Below, piece after piece: positions 1 to 5,280 of a stretch of 5,280 nt of DNA. How positions within the stretch are numbered: the first letter of the stretch is position 1; every line of letters begins with the position of its first letter. This DNA is from Silvanigrellaceae bacterium (GTDB lineage: Bacteria > Bdellovibrionota > Oligoflexia > Silvanigrellales > Silvanigrellaceae). The stretch is from the NCBI GenBank assembly GCA_947475135.1, contig CANJMU010000068.1:1-5280 (forward strand). The letters are read 5' to 3'. The notes under the pieces were generated by a model that saw only the letters and a program-made list of their open reading frames with translations, was not told where the DNA came from and did not search any database. Made by a program: the position numbers and the translations under genes.

Positions 1-385
1 GGCCATCACTTGGTGACACAACCGAATTATGAATCGAACTTATTGGTCTTGCTTCTGGTTTTAATTTACGTGCAAAAAAATCATTGAATGATTGATATTC
101 ATGGATTTCTTTTTCGCATTCGGAAACATCAATATTGAGTGATTCTACAAAATTTCGAATTTTAGATCGACTTAATAAAGAATCATTGTAAGCACCATAA
201 ATATTGCTGAATAATTTATTCGTGAATAATTTTGATGTGACGTTAGCCCCTAGTTCACTGCCATAAAAGACCTTCATGGCGTCTTCACCATAAACTTTTT
301 CTGTGAATTTTTTCTCCGTGAATCTATCGTAAACTTCAATGACTTTTGAAGCTTTATCCAATAAACTTCGTAAATTATGAATCAT
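1..385 (-). CDS. psd: Phosphatidylserine decarboxylase proenzyme, N-terminal part (runs off left edge)
   Basis: Phosphatidylserine decarboxylase converts phosphatidylserine to phosphatidylethanolamine at the inner membrane. It is made as a proenzyme that cleaves itself to create a pyruvoyl cofactor. The window shows 128 residues from the ATG at 385-383. Recognisable pieces are a VYGE segment (31-34), a region reading SKLFTNKLFSNIYG (51-64), the family block FNDFFARKLKPEARPI (100-115) and VVSPSDG (122-128). The Asp at 127 matches the conserved Asp of the SP.DG motif that takes part in self-processing. The layout resembles the shorter, clostridial-type (PSD-B type II) enzymes more than the E. 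coli one. The catalytic His and the LGST-type cleavage site lie beyond the edge, so activity cannot be judged. The start overlaps the uvrA stop as ATGA (385-382), and an AAAGGA ribosome site lies 9 bases upstream inside uvrA. It is the third gene of the operon. Family assignment is from recognisable motifs and is firm. Confidence 0.93.
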   Translation of the reverse strand, partial: MIHNLRSLLDKASKVIEVYDRFTEKKFTEKVYGEDAMKVFYGSELGANVTSKLFTNKLFSNIYGAYNDSLLSRSKIRNFVESLNIDVSECEKEIHEYQSFNDFFARKLKPEARPISSIHNSVVSPSDG

Positions 386-3168
386 ATTATTTTTTCCTTT
401 GTAAAATCACACCGTACAATTTTTCCACCATCTTTTCCACTACCGGGTCCCATTGTGACGCAGTAATCACTGTGTTTTTGAAAGATGGAATGATGTTCAA
501 CAACAACAATTGTATGTCCATTTTCGGTGAGTTCTTTTAAACATAAAAATAGATTTCCAATATCATATTCCGAAAGCCCACGGGTGGGCTCATCCAAAAT
601 GCAAAAAATTTTATGCTTTGTTTTTCCTATTTGGGCACAAAGTCGCAATCGTCCCGCTTCTCCACCCGAAACTTGGGACGTCGGAATTCCCATAGGCAAA
701 TGTCCCAAACCTAATTTTTGTGCCAACAACAGGGGTTTAACATTGGGAAGCAAACTCCCCATTTTTTTTAACCATTCATCGATCGTTAAATTGAGCCACT
801 GAGAGATATTTTTACTAAGGTAACAAATTTCTAATATTTTTGGCTCAAATCTTTTTCCTTCACATTTTTGACAAAGTTTTTCCACTTGCCCTAAAAAGAA
901 AAGATCATCTTGAACAGTGCCTTTTCCGCCACATTCCGAACATCCACCATCCCCATTGAATGAAAAATCACTCATCGTATAATTTTGTTTTAATTTTTTA
1001 CTTTCTTCAAAAAATTTTTTTCTTAAATAATCCATACAACCAAATAATGTTGCAGGAGTGCTTGTGATGGAGCGATGACCTGCTTTTTGATCCACAAACA
1101 CAATGTCGTACTCTTCTTTAAAATTTTTTGGCAAAATAATTTTTTCATAAATTCCAATTTTTTCGTCTAAATTTTCTTCCAAATTATTGTCTTTATTTGT
1201 TTCAAAATACCGTTCTAATGCAGCTTCAATTCCCATACTTACCAAAGTTGTTTTTCCAGAACCGCTGGGCCCCGCAATTACAGTTAATTTTTCTAAAGGA
1301 ATTTTAAAATTTAAATTTTTGCAATGAAGTGCAGTAAAGTTATGGATTTCAATGAAACTTCCATGAAAATCATTTTGTTTTCCCGATTCTAAAAGTAATC
1401 TTTTTTTGACATTTTCAGAAAATTTTGCAGAAACTAATTCTTCCTTTTCACTGCGATGAAGAAGAAAGCCACCGGCAGCACCTCCACCTGGACCAAGTTC
1501 TAAAACAATATCTGCGGCTGCAATCAAATTTAAATCGTGTTCGACCATAAGTATCGTATTCCCTAAATCCTTTAATCGATGAAGACATTGAATTAATTTT
1601 GGAATTTCGAACGCCCCTAATCCGACACTCGGTTCATCTAAAATATAAAGCGCATCTGTCAGCCCATTTCCTATAACTCGACACAACAAAACCCTTTGAA
1701 ATTCACCACCAGAAAGAGTCCGAGTCCGACGAAATAAATGAGCATTGCTCAATCCTAAATCACAAAGTAACACCAGCTTATTTTTCACTTCATGATAAAT
1801 ATCTAAAAATTGATTTATTTTTTTGAATATTTTCGGATGTTTTTCTAAACTTAAAATCCAATCTAATGTTTCGTGAATTTCGCTTTCAAATAAACTCGTA
1901 TATTTTTTTCCAAAACACTGTGCATTTTGACCAATTTTGGAAAGACGTTTTCCTAGACATTCCTGACATAAAACATATTTACGATATCTTGCTAATAAAA
2001 TTCGCGAGGAACTTTTATAACGCTCTTGCTCTAAAACTTCAAAAAAATCCTCAATAGAAACAAAATCTTTGGATGTTTTCGACAAATCACCTTTCCAAAT
2101 AAAATTTTGATGATGTTTACTTAATTTCTCATACGAAATATTTGTTGGAATTTTTCTTTTTTTACATTCTAAAATACACGCATTTTTCATCCATTGAAAC
2201 GTTTCACTTGACCACAATTTAATGGCATTTTCTTCAATGGTTAAAGATGAATTTGGTATGATTTTATTTTCATCCAATATGGGAACTTGTCCCAAACCAC
2301 GACAATGTGGGCAAGCCCCTAGTGTTGTTTGCCAATCTAAATGAGCGGACTGAATATGAGTTGTTACCTTATTGCAAACTTCACAATAAGGTTGAACATA
2401 AAATATTTTTTCAATTAAATTTTTACTCGATTTTTCTTTATCCAAAAACGAATAAATTTCGGAAAATTTCGAGGAATATTTTATCAAAGACCATGCGCTT
2501 TCTGCACGATTTTCCAATTCAAGATCATCGATATCTTTGTCTAATCGATCTAAAACAATATAAATATTTTGAGTTTGAATCCTTGTGTTCTCTGCTAAAA
2601 GATCTTCAATTTCAATCATTTGTTTTTGATTTTCAGAAAGGAATATTTTTGTAAATCCTTCTCTTAATAATTCTTGAAAAAATTTTTTCTGTGAAAGCTC
2701 ATTGGTGACATTTAATTTTGCACAAAGTAACAAATGATTTTTTTCTGAGTGAAAATAGTTTGTGAGATCTTGAACATTGTGATGTTTTGTGGAATTGCCG
2801 CAGAAAGCACAGGAAGAGTCCATAATGAAGGAAAATAAATTTCGTAAAGGTTCTGCAATATCGCAACTTGTTGCAATAACACTCCGCGGATCACTCGATT
2901 TATTATTTTGTTTCAAGGCAATTGCAGCAGGAATATTTTCTATTTTTTCAAATTTCCCTTGTGGCAAACCTTGCAAAAATTGACGCTCATAAGTCCCCAA
3001 GGTTTCTAAAAATCGTCGTTGGGATTCCGCATAAATTGTATCAAATGCCAAACTACTTTTTCCACTACCAGAGACACCCGTAATGGCAATCCATTGTCCT
3101 AATTGAAAATTCACACTGATATTTTTTAAATTATGAGTTGTCACTCCTTCACAAATCAACTCACTCAT
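382..3168 (-). CDS. uvrA: UvrA-family excinuclease subunit A (divergent, possibly a paralogue)
   Basis: UvrA is the dimeric, DNA-binding double ABC ATPase that finds bulky DNA lesions and loads UvrB in nucleotide excision repair. This copy has 928 residues, near the usual 940, and is complete. In order: Walker A GVSGSGKSS (31-39); a UvrB-binding-type region (about 125-250); zinc site Cys262/265...286/289; a further CxxC pair (401/404); signature LSGGE (485-489), Walker B LYILDEP (507-513) and H-loop EHD (543-545). The second half has Walker A GPSGSGKTT (633-641), zinc site Cys743/746...766/769, signature SGGE (834-837), Walker B ILDEP (857-861) and EHH (891-893). All ATPase and zinc ligands are therefore present. 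Several otherwise conserved stretches differ from housekeeping UvrA, for example TYERQFL (59-65), ATSCDIAEPLRNLF (99-112) and RSITSTPATLFG (699-710), so a specialised paralogue is likely. The start overlaps the stop of the ABC ATPase gene as ATGA (3168-3165), behind only a weak AGAAAG ribosome site, and its own stop overlaps psd. Translation coupling is inferred. Confidence 0.93.
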   Translation of the reverse strand: MSELICEGVTTHNLKNISVNFQLGQWIAITGVSGSGKSSLAFDTIYAESQRRFLETLGTYERQFLQGLPQGKFEKIENIPAAIALKQNNKSSDPRSVIATSCDIAEPLRNLFSFIMDSSCAFCGNSTKHHNVQDLTNYFHSEKNHLLLCAKLNVTNELSQKKFFQELLREGFTKIFLSENQKQMIEIEDLLAENTRIQTQNIYIVLDRLDKDIDDLELENRAESAWSLIKYSSKFSEIYSFLDKEKSSKNLIEKIFYVQPYCEVCNKVTTHIQSAHLDWQTTLGACPHCRGLGQVPILDENKIIPNSSLTIEENAIKLWSSETFQWMKNACILECKKRKIPTNISYEKLSKHHQNFIWKGDLSKTSKDFVSIEDFFEVLEQERYKSSSRILLARYRKYVLCQECLGKRLSKIGQNAQCFGKKYTSLFESEIHETLDWILSLEKHPKIFKKINQFLDIYHEVKNKLVLLCDLGLSNAHLFRRTRTLSGGEFQRVLLCRVIGNGLTDALYILDEPSVGLGAFEIPKLIQCLHRLKDLGNTILMVEHDLNLIAAADIVLELGPGGGAAGGFLLHRSEKEELVSAKFSENVKKRLLLESGKQNDFHGSFIEIHNFTALHCKNLNFKIPLEKLTVIAGPSGSGKTTLVSMGIEAALERYFETNKDNNLEENLDEKIGIYEKIILPKNFKEEYDIVFVDQKAGHRSITSTPATLFGCMDYLRKKFFEESKKLKQNYTMSDFSFNGDGGCSECGGKGTVQDDLFFLGQVEKLCQKCEGKRFEPKILEICYLSKNISQWLNLTIDEWLKKMGSLLPNVKPLLLAQKLGLGHLPMGIPTSQVSGGEAGRLRLCAQIGKTKHKIFCILDEPTRGLSEYDIGNLFLCLKELTENGHTIVVVEHHSIFQKHSDYCVTMGPGSGKDGGKIVRCDFTKEKII
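395..400 (-). promoter_or_regulatory. Ribosome binding site of psd, inside the uvrA 3' end
   Basis: On the minus strand AAAGGA sits 9 bases upstream of the psd ATG, within the last codons of uvrA. It supports the start at 385 and means psd can recruit ribosomes itself as well as by coupling through the ATGA overlap. Confidence 0.75.
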
Positions 3169-3917
3169 AGATCGATCTTTCTTAACTTTAAAAACTTCTC
3201 AATAAATGGATTATTGAGAGCATGCAATTCTTCTTTTGTTCCCCTCCCAATTATTTTTCCATCCTCTAAAATGGCAACCTGTTTCGAAAAATCAAATGCT
3301 ATTTCAACAATCGATGTCATGCAAATAATAGAGCCACTCACCTCTTTTCCAAGATTACGAATGAGATCAAGCACCAACAGAGATGTGATCGGATCTAAAC
3401 CTGTTGTGGGTTCATCAAACAAAACCAAGCTGGGACGAGAAATCAGCGATCTCACAATACCAACACGTCTTCGCATTCCACCAGATAATTCATTGGGGTA
3501 TTTATCGGCCGTATTTTTTAAATCAATTTTATCTAAATAAAAATCCACCCTACTGACATATTCTTTTTTAGGAACATCCGTTAAATTTTCCAGCGCAAAT
3601 TCGATGTTTTCGCGCACGGTCATAAAATCAAAAAGGGCGCCTTGTTGAAAAGACATCGACATTTTTCTTTGAAATTCTGCTTTTTTTTTAGCATGAAGTT
3701 CTTTAAAATTTTCTCCAAATAAAAAATAGTCTCCCGTGTAATTTGGGATAAGTCCCATAATTAATTTACACAAAGATGTTTTACCAACACCGCCACGTCC
3801 CAGAATTGCCAAATTCTCTTCACTCTTTATTTTTAAATTTAAATCACGAAATACATAGGTATTATTTTCAAATTTTAAATGAATATTATTTAATTCAAAG
3901 GACGCTGGTTTTTCCAT
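3165..3917 (-). CDS. MlaF-like ABC transporter ATP-binding protein with altered H-loop
   Basis: This is a single-domain ABC ATPase of the MlaF type, the cytoplasmic motor of MCE-protein phospholipid transporters. I place the start at the ATG at 3917-3915 (250 residues), because AGGAGT lies 8 bases before it. A GTG at 3962 would add 15 residues but lacks that support. In the 250-residue numbering: Walker A GRGGVGKT (40-47); Q-loop and MlaF-style FQQGALFDFMTV (90-101); signature LSGGM (144-148) in ELSGGMRRRVGIVRSL; Walker B LVLFDE (164-169); D-loop GLDPITS (173-179); and a C-terminal NPFIEKFL typical of the family. At the H-loop, 33 residues after the Walker B Glu, the usual His is Ser202 (sequence CMTSIVE). 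This may reduce or change ATP hydrolysis. No MlaE permease or MlaD/MCE gene is in the window; it is the first gene of the operon and ends in an ATGA overlap with uvrA. An energising subunit of some other ABC system is possible but less likely. Confidence 0.88.
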   Translation of the reverse strand: MEKPASFELNNIHLKFENNTYVFRDLNLKIKSEENLAILGRGGVGKTSLCKLIMGLIPNYTGDYFLFGENFKELHAKKKAEFQRKMSMSFQQGALFDFMTVRENIEFALENLTDVPKKEYVSRVDFYLDKIDLKNTADKYPNELSGGMRRRVGIVRSLISRPSLVLFDEPTTGLDPITSLLVLDLIRNLGKEVSGSIICMTSIVEIAFDFSKQVAILEDGKIIGRGTKEELHALNNPFIEKFLKLRKIDL

Positions 3918-3924
3918 AAAAAGC

Positions 3925-3930
3925 ACTCCT
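3925..3930 (-). promoter_or_regulatory. Ribosome binding site that decides the ABC ATPase start
   Basis: AGGAGT on the minus strand lies 8 bases upstream of the ATG at 3917. It is the strongest Shine-Dalgarno match in the operon and favours the 250-residue product over an extended form starting at the GTG at 3962. The MlaF-type similarity also begins only after this ATG. Confidence 0.8.
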
Positions 3931-3950
3931 ATGACTATGACGCTCAATGT

Positions 3951-3979
3951 TTGACTCACCACTACTCTGACATAATAAT
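3951..3979 (+). promoter_or_regulatory. Sigma70-like promoter for the secreted-protein gene
   Basis: TTGACT (3951-3956, five of six to the -35 consensus) and AATAAT (3974-3979, five of six to the -10 consensus) are separated by 17 bases. Initiation would fall near 3986, giving a leader of about 47 bases before the ATG at 4033. The three CAATAA/TTATTG half-sites would lie just downstream of the start of transcription. Confidence 0.55.
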
Positions 3980-3990
3980 GAAGCAGCGCG

Positions 3991-4013
3991 CAATAATCTT
4001 ATTGTGACAATAA
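3991..4013. promoter_or_regulatory. Array of three CAATAA/TTATTG half-sites (possible operator)
   Basis: CAATAA (3991-3996), TTATTGT (3999-4005) and ACAATAA (4007-4013) alternate in direction. The last two form a perfect 15-base palindrome with a single central G, and the first two form a second palindrome, CAATAA-TC-TTATTG, with the middle element shared. The array lies between the two divergent start regions, where a dimeric regulator could affect both. The inverted repeats are seen directly; a regulator is inference, and I do not recognise the motif as a known box. Confidence 0.45.
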
Positions 4014-4020
4014 AATTCAA
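3993..4020 (-). promoter_or_regulatory. Weak candidate promoter for the ABC ATPase-uvrA-psd operon
   Basis: Reading leftwards, TTGAAT (4020-4015) and GATTAT (3998-3993) are 16 bases apart, each matching four of six consensus positions. It would give a leader of roughly 70 bases before 3917. It is the best leftward pair I found, but in AT-rich sequence such a match is weak evidence. Its -10 and spacer overlap the half-site array. Confidence 0.3.
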
Positions 4021-4023
4021 GGG
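4019..4023 (+). promoter_or_regulatory. Ribosome binding site of the secreted-protein gene
   Basis: AAGGG lies 9 bases before the ATG at 4033. Together with the signal peptide that begins directly at that Met, it supports this start. Confidence 0.6.
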
Positions 4024-4032
4024 CTAAAAACT

Positions 4033-5094
4033 ATGAAAATAAAATATTTCGTGTTGACTTATTGTTTCTTTATAATTTTAAATTGTTTTGCAGAACAGGA
4101 TTGTCCATTCCACGCAGAAGAAACAGAAAATCTTCTTGAAAAAAAAATCCTTGTCAAAAAAAATAAAATCACTCCTCCTACACAATGGTCCCTTCAGAAG
4201 TTTTGCTCTGAAAATATTGGAAAAATTGTTGTCAATGTCGATAGCGCTTACTATGTTTCTAAAAAAGAAAGCTCTGACCAAAAATGTGAATTAAGAGAAT
4301 TAAAAGAAGCGGATCTTTTTAACGAAATGTTACGAAAATTAAATTCGTCTTGTTCTTCCTCAGAAAACTCAAAATATTGTCCAAAATTTAAATCTAAAGA
4401 AACAGAAAAATCTTTTCTTGTTTCCTTAGACAATTGTATTTTTTCAAAAATCCCCTTAGGAATTGATTATACCTATCGAAATTTTATCAAAGATTTTCAA
4501 TTAGACACGAAAGATAAAAATATCTGTAAAAAAAATATTGGAAAAATAATCACAAGCAATGATCTCGATTTTTATCTTATCACTCACGAAAAACAAGATA
4601 AAAGTACAAAACAACATTGCCTAAACACAAACTTTATTGAAGAAATATTAAAATCAAAAGAACAGACGTGTTACAAACGAAAATTTAAAAATTATTCCGA
4701 TGTGGACCTGTTAAATCATAAAAATGGTTATATGCTTTCACTCTCGAAAATTAAAATAGAAATGATCCCAGATGGATCCCCTTTGCCAAAAATTTGTGAT
4801 GAATTTAAAATTACAAAAATAAAATCGGAATTATTTTTACAAAACGAATCTTTAGAAAAAAAGACCGCGCTGTGCAAAAAAATAAATAATTCTATTGTGA
4901 GTTTTTACAATTCATTTTTTTATGTCGAGAAATGTGCGCTGAGAAATATCCAAGATTTTAATATATCTCTTCAAATAAAACTCACCAATGATGAGAAATC
5001 AGTGACAGAGCTCACTGCAGAACAGCGCATCAATTTAAATGCCGGAAAGGACATGACAGGTTCGGAAGTCGAGAAAAAATTGAAACTCTTTTAA
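4033..5094 (+). CDS. Exported lysine- and cysteine-rich protein of unknown function, three internal repeats
   Basis: I do not recognise this 353-residue protein. Residues 1-20 look like a Sec signal peptide: Lys at 2 and 4, a hydrophobic core, and a likely cut after Ala20 (NCFA/EQD). Cys18 is preceded by Asn, so a lipobox is unlikely. The mature part has 12 cysteines (24, 58, 85, 107, 116, 135, 165, 196, 213, 255, 281, 301), many lysines and no further membrane segment. A degenerate repeat begins at Cys58, Cys165 and Cys281. Each copy has Ile 7 residues after the Cys and Tyr-Val/Leu at +16/+17, and copies 1 and 2 share NIGKI. A second aligned block (95-107 and 201-213) ends in Cys, and a third (SL...IP.G) is at 131-143 and 236-248. 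The third copy is shorter. An extracytoplasmic, perhaps disulfide-bonded, protein in periplasm or medium is inferred. It is transcribed divergently from the ABC operon and convergently with pnp, so neighbours give no clue to its role. Confidence 0.82.
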   Translation: MKIKYFVLTYCFFIILNCFAEQDCPFHAEETENLLEKKILVKKNKITPPTQWSLQKFCSENIGKIVVNVDSAYYVSKKESSDQKCELRELKEADLFNEMLRKLNSSCSSSENSKYCPKFKSKETEKSFLVSLDNCIFSKIPLGIDYTYRNFIKDFQLDTKDKNICKKNIGKIITSNDLDFYLITHEKQDKSTKQHCLNTNFIEEILKSKEQTCYKRKFKNYSDVDLLNHKNGYMLSLSKIKIEMIPDGSPLPKICDEFKITKIKSELFLQNESLEKKTALCKKINNSIVSFYNSFFYVEKCALRNIQDFNISLQIKLTNDEKSVTELTAEQRINLNAGKDMTGSEVEKKLKLF

Positions 5095-5099
5095 AAGCA

Positions 5100-5111
5100 T
5101 CTTGCGCAAGA
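5100..5111. terminator. Short palindrome between convergent genes, possible weak terminator
   Basis: TCTTGCGCAAGA is a perfect 12-base palindrome in the 20-base gap between the two convergent stops. Reading leftwards (pnp direction) it is followed after three bases by a run of four T. The stem can be only 4-5 base pairs and there is no good T-run on the other side, so a true intrinsic terminator is doubtful. Confidence 0.2.
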
Positions 5112-5114
5112 AGT

Positions 5115-5280
5115 CTAAAGAACCCATGCCTTTGTTTCAGTCGTCGGCGATTTTCCAATGGCATCTTTACGGCTTAATTTAATCCGTCCCATGCGATCCA
5201 ATTCAATGACCTTCACTAAAATTTCTTCACCTTCTTTGACGACATCTTCTGTTTTAGCGACTTTTGTTGTCGCAAGTTGA
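5115..5280 (-). CDS. pnp: Polynucleotide phosphorylase, C-terminal S1 domain (runs off right edge)
   Basis: Polynucleotide phosphorylase is the trimeric 3'-5' phosphorolytic exoribonuclease of the cytoplasm, a core enzyme of RNA decay. Only the last 54 residues and the TAG stop (5117-5115) are in the window. They show the end of the RNA-binding S1 domain: [20 protein letters not shown] (1-20), then [20 protein letters not shown] (21-40). The run VEDVVKEGDEV-VKVLEID-GRI-LSRK is the typical Pnp C-terminus. A short tail of 14 residues follows, ending in KAWVL. An S1 domain of ribosomal protein S1 or another RNA-binding protein is the alternative, but the LSRKDA ending so close to the stop favours Pnp. 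The gene converges on the secreted-protein gene, with 20 bases between the stops. Confidence 0.85.
   Translation of the reverse strand, partial: QLATTKVAKTEDVVKEGEEILVKVIELDRMGRIKLSRKDAIGKSPTTETKAWVL

Noticed and set aside
527..802. Plus-strand open frame of 91 codons opposite the uvrA 3' part
   Set aside because: Antisense to the second signature and Walker B of UvrA; a shadow of constrained coding on the other strand.
2307..2654. Plus-strand open frame of 115 codons opposite uvrA
   Set aside because: Antisense to the zinc-site and UvrB-binding region of a complete uvrA frame; composition looks like a shadow of the opposite strand.
3169..3178. AGATCGATCT palindrome just before the uvrA start
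   Set aside because: It falls in the last codons of the ABC ATPase (Lys-Ile-Asp-Leu) and a ten-base palindrome is easily expected by chance; the hairpin would be too short to control translation convincingly.
3133..3540. Plus-strand open frame of 135 codons opposite the ABC ATPase gene
   Set aside because: It lies antisense to a well-supported ATPase covering signature, Walker B and H-loop; no ribosome site or recognisable protein features were seen.
3918..4032. LexA/SOS box upstream of the operon containing uvrA
   Set aside because: I looked for a CTG...CAG-type or GAAC...GTTC-type palindrome and saw none; the only clear palindromes are the CAATAA/TTATTG half-sites.
4033..4092. Lipoprotein signal with Cys18 as the lipid-modified residue
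   Set aside because: The residues before Cys18 are Ile-Leu-Asn; Asn directly before the Cys does not fit a lipobox, while the cut after Ala20 fits ordinary signal peptidase.
4088..4294. Second plus-strand frame of 68 codons inside the secreted-protein gene
   Set aside because: Very Lys-rich product of A-runs read in another frame, with no ribosome site; the 4033 frame has a signal peptide and spans the region.

Overview
The window is AT-rich (roughly one third G+C by eye) and densely coding. The genes point to a Gram-negative (diderm) bacterium. There is an MlaF-type ABC ATPase of the kind that drives lipid transport between the two membranes, a phosphatidylserine decarboxylase, a protein with a classical Sec signal peptide, and a bacterial polynucleotide phosphorylase. 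The low G+C and the divergence of the proteins would fit a Bdellovibrionota/Oligoflexia-like lineage, but this is an impression; nothing in the window fixes the taxon.

Layout. Positions 3917 to 1 on the minus strand hold a tightly packed three-gene operon, transcribed right to left: an MlaF-like ABC ATPase (3917-3165), a complete UvrA-family protein (3168-382) and the first 128 codons of phosphatidylserine decarboxylase (385-1, running off the left edge). Each junction is a 4-base ATGA overlap, in which the stop of one gene shares bases with the start of the next, so translation is probably coupled. Positions 3918-4032 form a divergent promoter region. It contains a good sigma70-like promoter facing right, a weaker one facing left, and a run of three CAATAA/TTATTG half-sites between them. 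Positions 4033-5094 on the plus strand encode a secreted, lysine- and cysteine-rich protein that I do not recognise; it is built from a degenerate repeat present three times. Positions 5280-5115 on the minus strand are the last 54 codons of polynucleotide phosphorylase (S1 domain), convergent with the secreted-protein gene and separated from it by only 20 bases. No stretch over 300 bases lacks a gene.

How the genes may work together. The first and last genes of the operon concern membrane phospholipid (transport ATPase and phosphatidylethanolamine synthesis), while the middle gene is a DNA-damage-recognition ATPase. Whether this is a functional link or simply compact packing cannot be decided here. 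The points most worth a second look are the missing H-loop histidine in the MlaF-like ATPase, the divergent UvrA in a phospholipid operon, the three-repeat cysteine-rich exported protein, and the half-site array between the divergent promoters. I saw no RNA genes, CRISPR arrays, insertion sequences or attachment sites.
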